Below the pieces are notes generated by a model, which did not search any database, was not told the DNA's origin, and saw nothing but the letters and a program-made list of their open reading frames with translations. Positions 45,723 through 53,946 of a stretch of 64,000 nucleotides of DNA are shown here, piece after piece. The position numbers were made by a program, and so were the translations under genes. The first letter of the stretch is position 1. The number at the start of each line of letters is the position of its first letter. The stretch comes from Lachnospiraceae bacterium MD308 (lineage in GTDB: Bacteria; Bacillota; Clostridia; Lachnospirales; Lachnospiraceae), in assembly GCA_010206225.2 (NCBI GenBank), contig VIQU02000003.1:96024-160023 (forward strand). The letters run 5' to 3'.

Positions 45723-45929
45723 TCACTGAAACAGCGTGCAGCCCATACGCTTATAATATATAATTTTTTCTTCAATATCTTCGCACTTTACATCGAAGGC
45801 CTCTGCCAGACAATCTGTGCAGTAATATATGGTCGTCCCCCGGTTGATAAGCTTTTTAGTCATAGCGATCTCGTCCGGTCTCAGGAGCGCACCGCATTTT
45901 CTGCAATACTCCTTTCTTAAATCATTCAC
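45723..45929 (-). CDS. Small zinc-ribbon-like protein coupled to the alpha-galactosidase
   Basis: I do not recognise this 68-residue protein. It carries two CxxC pairs, EYCRKCG near its start and YYCTDCLAEAF about 30 residues later, spaced as in a zinc ribbon. The rest is charged. The GTG at 45929 overlaps the alpha-galactosidase stop (GTGAATGA), which suggests coupled translation. An ATG further upstream, at 45977, lies within the enzyme's frame. Its position between the enzyme and the transporter is the only clue to role. Confidence 0.55.
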   Translation of the reverse strand: MNDLRKEYCRKCGALLRPDEIAMTKKLINRGTTIYYCTDCLAEAFDVKCEDIEEKIIYYKRMGCTLFQ

Positions 45930-47109
45930 AATACACCAGCCTGCATTTATATACCCTGCAGTCGTGTCCGGGCACACTGACGATATGATAATCTCTCTTT
46001 ATGCCTATATCCTCTCCGGTAAATACATCCTGCATGGAAAATCCATAACCGGAGCCATACGGGATTCCCGCATCTGCAAAGATAAAATTAACTTCTCGCT
46101 CTTCCTCAAAAAGATTGTAATATGCTACTGCAAATTCATTATCTGACAGATGCTTGATAAATGTATACAGCTTATCTTTTACCATCCGCAGAGGCTCTAC
46201 CGCCGTTTCCTTATCCTCCTGCAGCACAGCCACGCTCCTTTTCCCTACCAGATAAGGCGGACGGCATTCACGGTCCTGATTAATGGAGATCAAAGCTTCA
46301 TTTTTTAAAAGCTTTTCCATCTCCGGATTGATATTGCGGATATCCGTTCCCATAATAAGCGGCGTTCCGGCAAGACACCACATGGAAAACTGCATTCGAT
46401 ATTCTGCGTCCGTGCAGGGCTTTCCGATGGCGACATTTCCCTGATTATACATACCCACTGTAAGCATATCAATATCGTTAAAGCAATATGGTCCGGACTG
46501 GCAGAAATGTTCAATCTGCGACTGGAAGATCCCAATAAAGGAACGGAAATTGTCAAAAATATCACCGGTAGAGCGGTAAGTGTGCGCGCCGATCGAACGC
46601 ATCCAATTCCAGCTTTCCTCCTGCCCCCAGTTGCAGGCAGCGAACAGAATCTCCCTGCCGCTTGCTTTCAGAGCCATGCTCATAATGTGATACCTGTTTA
46701 CACAGTCTGCATTGTTAGGGAAATGGCAGTAATCATATTTCAAGTAATCGACTCCCCATTCTGCGAATTGCTTTGCGTCCTGAAATTCATGGTCGTAGCT
46801 TGAAGGGTATCCGGCACAAGTCATCACTCCGGCACAGGAATACATGCCGAATTTCAGTCCTTTTCCGTGAACATAATCTGCAACAGCTTTCATGCCGCGG
46901 GGGAATTTTTCCGGATCAGGAACCAGATTTCCGTCTCTATCCCGCTCCTTTAATGCCCAGCAGTCATCAATGATCAGATATTCATAGCCTGAATCCTTAT
47001 ACCCCTTTTCGGCCATAATATCCGCTATTTCGAAAATCAAATGTTCATTGATCTTTTCTCCAAATGTATTCCATGAGTTCCATCCCATAGGAGGGCTTTG
47101 TGCTATCAT
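45922..47109 (-). CDS. Alpha-galactosidase, glycoside hydrolase family 27
   Basis: Retaining alpha-galactosidase that would remove terminal galactose from raffinose-type or melibiose-type sugars. The 395-residue protein starts PPMGWNSWNTFG, the GH27 opening. LIIDDCW is at about 45-51, and the catalytic nucleophile Asp126 is in DYLKYDYCHF. The acid/base aspartate is in RSTGDIFDNF near residue 183. There is no signal peptide, so it acts on imported sugar. ATG 47109 is preceded by AAAAGGAG. It heads the aga-zinc-ribbon unit upstream of msmE, with a TATAAT -10 on the minus strand at 47166-47161. Confidence 0.95.
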   Translation of the reverse strand: MIAQSPPMGWNSWNTFGEKINEHLIFEIADIMAEKGYKDSGYEYLIIDDCWALKERDRDGNLVPDPEKFPRGMKAVADYVHGKGLKFGMYSCAGVMTCAGYPSSYDHEFQDAKQFAEWGVDYLKYDYCHFPNNADCVNRYHIMSMALKASGREILFAACNWGQEESWNWMRSIGAHTYRSTGDIFDNFRSFIGIFQSQIEHFCQSGPYCFNDIDMLTVGMYNQGNVAIGKPCTDAEYRMQFSMWCLAGTPLIMGTDIRNINPEMEKLLKNEALISINQDRECRPPYLVGKRSVAVLQEDKETAVEPLRMVKDKLYTFIKHLSDNEFAVAYYNLFEEEREVNFIFADAGIPYGSGYGFSMQDVFTGEDIGIKRDYHIVSVPGHDCRVYKCRLVYCE

Positions 47110-47186
47110 CTTTCTCGTCTCCTTTTCATTCTAAATTTTAACAGATTATCCTTGTATATCATTATAGAAAAACACGCTCTGATTGT

Positions 47187-47196
47187 ATATAGAATA
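47187..47196. promoter_or_regulatory. Second copy of the shared ATATAGAATA 10-mer upstream of the alpha-galactosidase
   Basis: The site is 20 bp before the TATAAT box (47161-47166, minus strand). No good -35 hexamer is present there, as is usual where an AraC activator replaces it. See the copy at 45666-45675. Confidence 0.5.
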
Positions 47197-47266
47197 TTAG
47201 CTGATACACCATACCTAATGTGCTATATATCCTGCCGCCGGTAATTTCCATTGCAGAACATACGAA

Positions 47267-47292
47267 CGGGCAGAAGATTTTTCTCCTGCCCG
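47267..47292 (-). terminator. Hairpin after the LspA-like gene
   Basis: CGGGCAG (47267-47273) pairs with CTGCCCG (47286-47292); with one mismatch the stem extends by AGA/TCT around TTTT. It lies nine bases after the stop codon. The following minus-strand T-run is weak. Confidence 0.5.
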
Positions 47293-47300
47293 GATTACCG

Positions 47301-47777
47301 CTATTTTCTTTTCCTTGCATGTGCTATCCGCGACAAATTATAGATCACCGCGCCCAACATAAGATACAGATCCGCAAGATTAGCCGTCAGCTTTGAAAAC
47401 TTCTTTTTTTCAGCTTTCATTCCGATATAATCAATTACCTTTCCCCGTATCAGACGGTCATAGACGTTACTGACCGCTCCGGCGCTGACAAGCGCCATAC
47501 CAAGCTTTGCCGCTGTCCGCTTTTTCCTTGTAAACAGCCAGCAGTCATACACAAATATCCATACCACCGCGCACAGGGAACACTTTTGAATCATCCCCGG
47601 GGCTCTCTCCAGCACATTAAAGGCAAAACCTTTATTGTACACCTTACGGAATACAATTCCTGGAATCACAGTTTCCCGTTCTTCGCTGTCTTCGAAGATA
47701 TCTTCTATGTACTGCTTTATACCCATGTCAACACATACCAGAACAAGAAATATACTCATATATATCGTCAATATCAT
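47301..47777 (-). CDS. Signal peptidase II (LspA)-like membrane protein
   Basis: Resembles lipoprotein signal peptidases, which cleave the signal from prolipoproteins. The 158 residues have a starting helix with VDMGIKQYIE, the NKGFAF motif near residue 50, and the two conserved aspartate motifs NVYDRLIRGKVIDYI (near 105) and ANLADLYLM (near 135). Membrane helices lie between. The sequence is divergent (no DQ at the first motif), so it may be a specialised paralogue rather than the main LspA. It overlaps the coiled-coil gene by four bases, the last of a three-gene tail after the subtilisin-like gene. Confidence 0.75.
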   Translation of the reverse strand: MILTIYMSIFLVLVCVDMGIKQYIEDIFEDSEERETVIPGIVFRKVYNKGFAFNVLERAPGMIQKCSLCAVVWIFVYDCWLFTRKKRTAAKLGMALVSAGAVSNVYDRLIRGKVIDYIGMKAEKKKFSKLTANLADLYLMLGAVIYNLSRIAHARKRK

Positions 47778-48067
47778 AGTTTAGCCTCTTTGAACCTTTC
47801 CAGTTCTGTCTCTTTTCTTTCAATCTCTTCCTCTCGTTTTTCAATCGCTTCACAGATTGTAATATAATCTGTTCCGGAAAGTTCACCGTCCTGAAACTCC
47901 TCGTACACCATACGGCCAATATCCATGTAGTCTTTGTCATTTGCACGTTTCAGGGACCGGATCTGGCTTTTGATCTTCTGTGTCTCGATCGTGTCTCCTG
48001 CCATGCGCCCGATATCATCTGCCACCTCCGTAATCTTTTTGCCGAGGTCTCCAAAGAAATCTGCCAT
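47774..48067 (-). CDS. Small coiled-coil protein of unknown function
   Basis: Ninety-seven residues, no recognised domain. The N-terminus (DFFGDLGKKITEVADDIGRMAGDTIETQKIKSQI) and the C-terminal charged segment (EKREEEIERKETELERFKEAKL) look helical, probably a coiled coil. It resembles clostridial proteins that have a zinc ribbon after the helix, but no cysteine pair is present here. AAAGGAGGAG precedes ATG 48067; its end is coupled to the LspA-like gene. Confidence 0.7.
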   Translation of the reverse strand: MADFFGDLGKKITEVADDIGRMAGDTIETQKIKSQIRSLKRANDKDYMDIGRMVYEEFQDGELSGTDYITICEAIEKREEEIERKETELERFKEAKL

Positions 48068-48093
48068 TACAAAACTCCTCCTTTCGTAATTTT

Positions 48094-49797
48094 TTATAAT
48101 TCTCTCAGCCGGTTTAACGACTGGTAGATATCAATCGTCCCGTATCCCCACTCCTTGTTAGGATAGTCCATATCCTTCCGCTGGTTCGTCCCAAACAAGA
48201 TAATGTTGCGCACCTGGTTACACGTTATCCCTCTAACAGCCGGTTGTTTTCCGAGCCACTCCATGATTAGGGCCGACGCGCCGGCGCCGATCCCGGCTGA
48301 CGCGCTGGAACCGCTGAGCACGGTAAATCTCCCGTCAGCTCCAAGTCCTGTAATATCCACTCCAGGAACTGCAAAATCCGGTTTGAGTACGGTACATCTA
48401 GTATACCCTCTTCCCGAATTAATATCAATACTATTCTCAACACTATTGTAATAGGAAACTGTCATAGCATCCCTCGTACTCCCGGGTTCCGTCAGAGTGG
48501 TATCCGGATTCGCTTCCAGAAAATACACGTCGCTCTCTAAAAATTCCTTTACCGGAAGCCATATGTGGTATCCCCCCTTCACGATATAGACTGGCTCCAC
48601 GCCAATCTTCCAGATTCCTTCCGCCACTCCCCGAAACCGGAAAAAGATAAGCTGCGAATTGCTGTTTTCCAACAAAAGCCGATATTCCACTTCTACCTCC
48701 GTACCGTCAAATACAAATCCCAGATTGAACTTGCTGCCCTGTCTCAAAGACAAAGTAGGGCTCCTCTCACCAGAAGGCGAGATAAGGTAGATTGTAACGA
48801 TATTCGGAAGCTGACTCCAAAGCTCTGCAACGAATCCTGTCGTACCCTTTTCCACCCGTATCTCCGCCTCCTTAGACCCTCCTCCCTGCTCTACCTCTCC
48901 ATAATAATGATGACGGTTGCTCGCCTCATTTCCTCCGCCGATGACAACGCAGTGGTTCAGAAGATTCGCATAAGCGTCGATCATCTGTGACAACAGCGAC
49001 GTCCCATTGTGCGGTCCCATATTTGTCCCAAGAGCTATACAGATGACAATCGGAAGCCGCCTTCTAACCGCCAGCTCATGCAGATATTTTAATCCAAACA
49101 TAATGTCATTCTCCTGATAGCATGGCGCATCACTGTAAATACCATAAAATTCCTTCAAATACTCCTTTGCCCCTTTAAGCTTGACAACCCCTATCACTGC
49201 CTCAGTCGCCGCTCCGGAAAACTGGTTTTCTGTGCTTGTTCCTCCGGCCGCCACACTTGCAAGAAATGTTCCATGACCGTTCTCATCCGTACTTGGAACA
49301 ATCTCAAGCGGATTTTCGGAGCGAAGAGCTTCATTGATCATGTCTTCTGTAAATTCACTTCCATAAGCAAAACCCTCCGGCGGATTTCCGGTTTGAACCG
49401 TCTGATCCCAGATTCCGGCAATCCGGGTTCCCCCGGTCGGATTCCGAAATATCATGTTCTCATAGTCAATTCCTGTGTCTATGAATCCAATCATAATATC
49501 TCTTCCCCTGAGATGGAGAGTGGGGTAATTCTGTACAGCGCTGATCCCCGACTCGTTAAGAGCACTGGTATCTATCAGGGTATAACAACCTGGTATACCC
49601 TGATATCCATATCTTTCCAGAGAGAGCTCTCCGGCAATGCCTTTCTCCACATAAACCGCCCGGTATCCAAATCCAAGCTGCAAAATACACGACTGGTCCT
49701 GCCTGACTACGATATCCTCCCCACTCCAGTAATCCGGACTTATAAAATCCATATAATCCTGCGACAGTATTTTCTCTCTGCACATCTCTGTAGCCAT
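48094..49797 (-). CDS. S8 (subtilisin-like) serine peptidase of the clostridial type
   Basis: Predicted serine protease, 567 residues. The triad is complete: Asp107 in GFIDTGIDY, His175 in ENGHGTFLAS, and Ser near 498 in SGSSASAGIGAGASALIMEW. No signal peptide is seen, as in the Csp-like cytoplasmic or spore-type subtilases of Clostridia, which carry a similar middle beta-domain of about 170 residues. ATG 49797 was chosen (AGGTGA nine bases upstream), while a TTG at 49827 is the first codon of the open frame. Its ribosome-binding site is inside the clpX terminator stem. Confidence 0.9.
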   Translation of the reverse strand: MATEMCREKILSQDYMDFISPDYWSGEDIVVRQDQSCILQLGFGYRAVYVEKGIAGELSLERYGYQGIPGCYTLIDTSALNESGISAVQNYPTLHLRGRDIMIGFIDTGIDYENMIFRNPTGGTRIAGIWDQTVQTGNPPEGFAYGSEFTEDMINEALRSENPLEIVPSTDENGHGTFLASVAAGGTSTENQFSGAATEAVIGVVKLKGAKEYLKEFYGIYSDAPCYQENDIMFGLKYLHELAVRRRLPIVICIALGTNMGPHNGTSLLSQMIDAYANLLNHCVVIGGGNEASNRHHYYGEVEQGGGSKEAEIRVEKGTTGFVAELWSQLPNIVTIYLISPSGERSPTLSLRQGSKFNLGFVFDGTEVEVEYRLLLENSNSQLIFFRFRGVAEGIWKIGVEPVYIVKGGYHIWLPVKEFLESDVYFLEANPDTTLTEPGSTRDAMTVSYYNSVENSIDINSGRGYTRCTVLKPDFAVPGVDITGLGADGRFTVLSGSSASAGIGAGASALIMEWLGKQPAVRGITCNQVRNIILFGTNQRKDMDYPNKEWGYGTIDIYQSLNRLREL

Positions 49798-49801
49798 AAA
49801 T

Positions 49802-49844
49802 AAAATCACCTCATATACTTTCTCCAAGTATATGAGATGATTTT
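49802..49844 (-). terminator. Terminator hairpin after clpX overlapping the S8 peptidase ribosome-binding site
   Basis: An 18-bp stem with one mismatch (AAAATCA-CTCATATACTT against AAGTATATGAG-TGATTTT), loop TCTCC. On the minus strand the last arm is followed by TTTATTT and the S8 start codon at 49797. The AGGTGA of the S8 gene is inside the 3' arm. Confidence 0.75.
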
Positions 49845-49848
49845 CCTT

Positions 49849-51291
49849 TTATGAACCAATCCGCATAACCTTCTGCCCTCTGAGCGCAATCACCGGTCCT
49901 CCGGTTCCTTCAATATATTCTCTCGTGATCGTCACCTCTCCGATACTGTCATCCTTAGGAATCTCATACATAATATCCAGCATGAATTCTTCGATGATCG
50001 CCCGAAGCGCCCTTGCGCCGGTATCCTTCTTTATCGCTTTTGCGGCAATGGCATGAAGGGCGCCGTCATCAAAGCTAAGCTTCACTTCGTCAAGTGCCAG
50101 AAGCTTTTGGTACTGCTTCAAGATGGCATTCTTTGGTTCCTTAAGAATCTGCACCAGCATATCCTCACTCAGCCCTTGAAGCGTAAACACGATTGGCAAA
50201 CGGCCTAAAAATTCGGGAATCATACCGAATTTTCTAAGATCTTCCAATGTCACCTTCTCAAGAATCTTCTTATCATGATCATATTTATCCTTCAGTTCTG
50301 CCCCAAATCCAATAGATGACTGCTTCTTTAACCTTTCCTTGATGATACCGTCCAAATCTGGAAACGCACCGCCACAGATAAATAAAATATTTCTTGTATT
50401 CACCGTCGCAAGAGGCACCATGGCGTTCTTACTGTTGGCGCCTACGGGAACCTCCACCTGACTGCCTTCCAAAAGCTTTAACATTCCCTGCTGTACAGAT
50501 TCACCGCTGACATCTCTCTGATTGGAATTTCTCTTTTTGGCAAGCTTATCAATCTCATCAATAAAAATAATCCCCTGCTCCGCCTTCTCCACGTCATTAT
50601 CCGCCGCCGCAAGAAGCTTTGATACTACGCTTTCAATATCATCCCCTATGTATCCGGCTTCTGTAAGAGAAGTAGCATCTGTGATGGCAAGCGGAACATC
50701 AAGAAGTCTTGCAAGAGTTTTTACAAGATACGTCTTGCCGGAGCCAGTAGGTCCGATCATCAGCATATTGGATTTCTCAATCTCGATCTCATCCATAGTA
50801 TCGGTGGCTACTCTTTTATAATGATTATAAACCGCCACTGACATAGCCTTTTTTGCATGTTCCTGTCCCACTACATACTCATCCAGTCTCGCTTTAATCT
50901 TATGAGGCGCCGGAAGGTGATTGATATCGACTAACGGCTTTCTCTCTTCTTTTTCTTTTTTCTTTTTAATCTTCTGCTGTTTCGGAACAGTCTGTTCTAC
51001 ATCCGAAAGATTGATAAATTGCATTCCCGGTATGTTCATTAGCTGGCTGTAATCAATCTGTCCGTTATTCATAATGTCAAAACTCTTCTGCATACAGTCT
51101 CCGCAAACACAGATATTATTAGGCAGATTTATCATCTTTCCCGCCACGCTCTCAGGTCTGCGGCAGATAAAACACACCTTCTCGTATTCATCATCTTCCT
51201 TCTTGCCGGTATCCTCTACAGTCACTTTTGTATCATCCATCTTTTCTGTCACATTGTCAAATGTCTTATCCTTGTCAGCCATAGATATCAT
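49849..51291 (-). CDS. clpX: ClpX-like AAA+ unfoldase with altered substrate loops
   Basis: Protein-unfolding ATPase that feeds ClpP. The 480 residues contain the N-terminal zinc-finger (C40, C43, C63, C66), a long basic linker (about 100-120), Walker A GPTGSGKT (180-187), pore loop GYIGDD (213-218) and the ClpP-binding IGF (327-329). The usual RKH loop (GGRKHP) reads ANSKNAM (285-291). The canonical ClpX length is about 420, and this one is longer. It starts within the last codons of ligA (ATGA overlap); an alternative ATG is at 51282. It is not beside clpP, so it may be a second copy. Confidence 0.88.
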   Translation of the reverse strand: MISMADKDKTFDNVTEKMDDTKVTVEDTGKKEDDEYEKVCFICRRPESVAGKMINLPNNICVCGDCMQKSFDIMNNGQIDYSQLMNIPGMQFINLSDVEQTVPKQQKIKKKKEKEERKPLVDINHLPAPHKIKARLDEYVVGQEHAKKAMSVAVYNHYKRVATDTMDEIEIEKSNMLMIGPTGSGKTYLVKTLARLLDVPLAITDATSLTEAGYIGDDIESVVSKLLAAADNDVEKAEQGIIFIDEIDKLAKKRNSNQRDVSGESVQQGMLKLLEGSQVEVPVGANSKNAMVPLATVNTRNILFICGGAFPDLDGIIKERLKKQSSIGFGAELKDKYDHDKKILEKVTLEDLRKFGMIPEFLGRLPIVFTLQGLSEDMLVQILKEPKNAILKQYQKLLALDEVKLSFDDGALHAIAAKAIKKDTGARALRAIIEEFMLDIMYEIPKDDSIGEVTITREYIEGTGGPVIALRGQKVMRIGS

Positions 51292-53255
51292 ATCCTTCCC
51301 TGCGTTATCTTTATAAAATCCTCCTCCGAAATAATCGGAATGTTCAGTTCATTCGCTTTCTTATTTTTAGATGATGTGGAATGCACATCATTGTTAATAA
51401 GATAATCTGTCTTTGCTGTCACAGAGCCTGTGACTTTGCCTCCCAGACTCTCGATCAGCTCTTTGACTTCTCCCCGGTTCGCAAAATGTGTAACACTCCC
51501 GGTTATCACGAATTTCTTTCCCTCCAGTATACGCTCAGTATTATCCGCTATTTCTTCTGGAATTTCCAGCTCTTTCAGCAAATTTAATAATATTTTTATA
51601 TGCTTCTCATCTTTGAAGTAAGAAACGAACGCTCCTGCAAGCACTCCGCCGATTCCGTCTATGGCATCCAGTGTCTCTTCATCGGCATGGATCATCGCAT
51701 CCACATCGTTTTTAAATTCCTTACAGATCACCTTTGCATTGGCAAGCCCAATCCCTGTGATGCCTAAGCTGTACACCACTCTCGGCAGTGTCGTCTGTCT
51801 GGCTTTTTCGATACTGGCAATAAGATTTTTATAGGATTTCTCCCCAAAGCCTTCCATATGCTGAATTTCCCCACTGTGACTGTCAAGATGAAATATATCA
51901 GAAAACTCCCGTATAAAGCCTTTCGCAATAAACTTTTCCAGCGTTGCCTCGGATAAGCCTTCAATATTAAGCGCGTCACGGCTCACAAACAGACAAAATG
52001 CCTTCACATGCTTTGCCTGACATTCCGGATTCGTACAGTATAATGCCTTTGCATTGCTCACCTTGCGTACTTCCGTCTTCTCTCCGCATACCGGACAGCT
52101 TTTTGGAATATCGTCGACTCCGCTCTTTGTCAGATTCCGTGCAATCTGCGGGATGATCATATTCGCTTTATAAACCTCGATTCTGTCGCCTGCGCCAAGC
52201 TCTAATTCTTCCATAATACTGATATTATGGACACTGGCGCGGCTGACAGTCGTCCCCTCAAGTTCCACCGGTTCAAAGATAGCCACCGGATTGATAAGCC
52301 CCGTTCTTGAAGGACTCCACTCAATCTTAAGAAACTTGGTCTCCCTGACTTCATCCGCCCATTTAAACGCGAAAGAATCCCTCGGGAACTTGGATGTGCG
52401 GCCAAGAGACAGTCCATATGCAATATCATCATAGATAAGCACCAGTCCATCGGAAGGAAATGCATTGTCTGCGATTCTTTCAGAAAAGTCCTGTACCTCT
52501 TTTTCCACCGTATCCACAGTTGCCATATGGTGCTCCACCACTTCAAACCCCTGCTTACTAAGCCATTCCATTTGACATTCCCTTGAATTATGAAAGTCCA
52601 CATCTTCTGCCTGCACAAGAGAAAATGCAAAAAAGCGCACATTTCTCTTTGCCGTGATCTCATTGTTAAGCTGCCGTACCGAACCGCTGCACAGGTTTCT
52701 CGGATTCTTATATCTGACATCTGCATCCTCGATTTCTTCATTGATTTTTTCAAAATCTCTATAACTGATGACTGCTTCTCCGCGCAGAATCAATTCTCCT
52801 TTATAGGCAATCTTAAGCGGAACATTTTTAAACACTCTGGCATTATTGGTGATAACTTCCCCTACCTCGCCGTTTCCTCTCGTAACAGCCTTAAATAGTT
52901 CACCGTCCCGATAAGTCAGTACAATGGTAAGCCCGTCCAGCTTCCATGAGATCATAACCCTCTGATCCCCTATAAACCGCCTAAGTTCCTCTATGTCCTT
53001 TGTCTTATCCAGTGAAAGCATGGGGCTCTCATGCCACTCTTTCGGAAGTTCGCTTAACACTTCATACCCTACATTGACCGTAGGACTTCCTGCCAGCGTA
53101 GTTCCAAGCTCCTCCTCTAAGCTCTTTAACTCGTCATAAAGCTCATCATACTCAAGGTTGCTTATCATCTCTTCTGCATCCTGATAGTAAGCTTTTCCCG
53201 CTCTATTAAGAAGCTCAACAAGCTCCTTCATCCTGTCTGCCTTTTGTCCGTTCAT
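51288..53255 (-). CDS. ligA: NAD-dependent DNA ligase LigA, divergent
   Basis: Seals nicks in DNA, using NAD as adenylate donor. The 655 residues have an N-terminal adenylation domain with the reactive lysine in KLDG (Lys105) and RGNGEVGE. An OB fold, a zinc finger (CPVCGEK...CTNPEC), helix-hairpin-helix repeats (GIGLANAKVICKEF, GIGGVLAGAF) and a C-terminal BRCT domain (GKKFVITGSVTHFANRGEVKELIESLGGKV) follow. Two motifs differ from the family: RGNG for RGDG and DGLVLIYDD (269-277), where the DGxVxK lysine is isoleucine. It starts inside the 3' end of rluB (41-bp overlap), with AAGGA five bases before ATG 53255. Confidence 0.9.
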   Translation of the reverse strand: MNGQKADRMKELVELLNRAGKAYYQDAEEMISNLEYDELYDELKSLEEELGTTLAGSPTVNVGYEVLSELPKEWHESPMLSLDKTKDIEELRRFIGDQRVMISWKLDGLTIVLTYRDGELFKAVTRGNGEVGEVITNNARVFKNVPLKIAYKGELILRGEAVISYRDFEKINEEIEDADVRYKNPRNLCSGSVRQLNNEITAKRNVRFFAFSLVQAEDVDFHNSRECQMEWLSKQGFEVVEHHMATVDTVEKEVQDFSERIADNAFPSDGLVLIYDDIAYGLSLGRTSKFPRDSFAFKWADEVRETKFLKIEWSPSRTGLINPVAIFEPVELEGTTVSRASVHNISIMEELELGAGDRIEVYKANMIIPQIARNLTKSGVDDIPKSCPVCGEKTEVRKVSNAKALYCTNPECQAKHVKAFCLFVSRDALNIEGLSEATLEKFIAKGFIREFSDIFHLDSHSGEIQHMEGFGEKSYKNLIASIEKARQTTLPRVVYSLGITGIGLANAKVICKEFKNDVDAMIHADEETLDAIDGIGGVLAGAFVSYFKDEKHIKILLNLLKELEIPEEIADNTERILEGKKFVITGSVTHFANRGEVKELIESLGGKVTGSVTAKTDYLINNDVHSTSSKNKKANELNIPIISEEDFIKITQGRI

Positions 53256-53946
53256 ACAATTCCTTCAACTCCTGATTCGTTAATTTCCTTACCTCTCCGT
53301 TTTTTAAATTTCCGAGCTCTATATTGGCGATCCGCACCCGGAGAAGCTTTGTTACTTTATACCCTAAAGTCTCACACATACGGCGTATCTGTCTGTTTAT
53401 TCCCTGCGTAAGAACGATAGAAAACGTGTATTTTCCTATTTTCTCTGCCTTACAGGGAAGTGTTATTACATTCAGTCTCTTTTCTCTGTCTGTAATGCGC
53501 ACGCCCTTCTTAAGCCCAAGAATAAATTCATCCGTAACCGGCTTATCTACCGTCACCTTATATTCTTTCTCATGACAATAGCGGGCGCGCATCAGAGCGT
53601 TGATCAAATCCCCGTCATTGGTCATAATAAGAAGCCCCTCCGAATCCTTATCAAGTCTTCCCGCATAGGTAATCCTGACTGGATAATTAAGGAAATCAAT
53701 AATATTATGCTTCTCTTTCCTATCCTCCGTACAGACAATCCCTGCAGGTTTGTTTACCGCCAGAACCACCTTCTCATTGCGGCTTTTTATCTGTTTTTTC
53801 CCGATTCTCACATCGTTTTCCTCTGTCACCTGCATCCCTGCCTTCGCACACCGTCCGTCCACGGTTACGCGGCCGCTGATGATGAGACGGTCAGCCTCGC
53901 GCCGGGAGCAGATTCCAGCCTCGCTCAGATATTTATTCAGTCTCAT
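53215..53946 (-). CDS. 23S/16S rRNA pseudouridine synthase, RluB/RsuA family
   Basis: Converts specific uridines of rRNA to pseudouridine. The 243 residues have an N-terminal S4 domain (MRLNKYLSEAGICSRREADRLIISGRVTVDG) and the catalytic aspartate in YAGRLDKDSEGLLIMTNDG near residue 104. A Q-G-x-N-R-Q-I-R-R-M-C motif (GINRQIRRMCETLG) follows near 180. ATG 53946 follows GGGGAG and overlaps the DHHW stop by 14 bases. It overlaps ligA by 41 bases at its end. Confidence 0.93.
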   Translation of the reverse strand: MRLNKYLSEAGICSRREADRLIISGRVTVDGRCAKAGMQVTEENDVRIGKKQIKSRNEKVVLAVNKPAGIVCTEDRKEKHNIIDFLNYPVRITYAGRLDKDSEGLLIMTNDGDLINALMRARYCHEKEYKVTVDKPVTDEFILGLKKGVRITDREKRLNVITLPCKAEKIGKYTFSIVLTQGINRQIRRMCETLGYKVTKLLRVRIANIELGNLKNGEVRKLTNQELKELYERTKGRQDEGAC

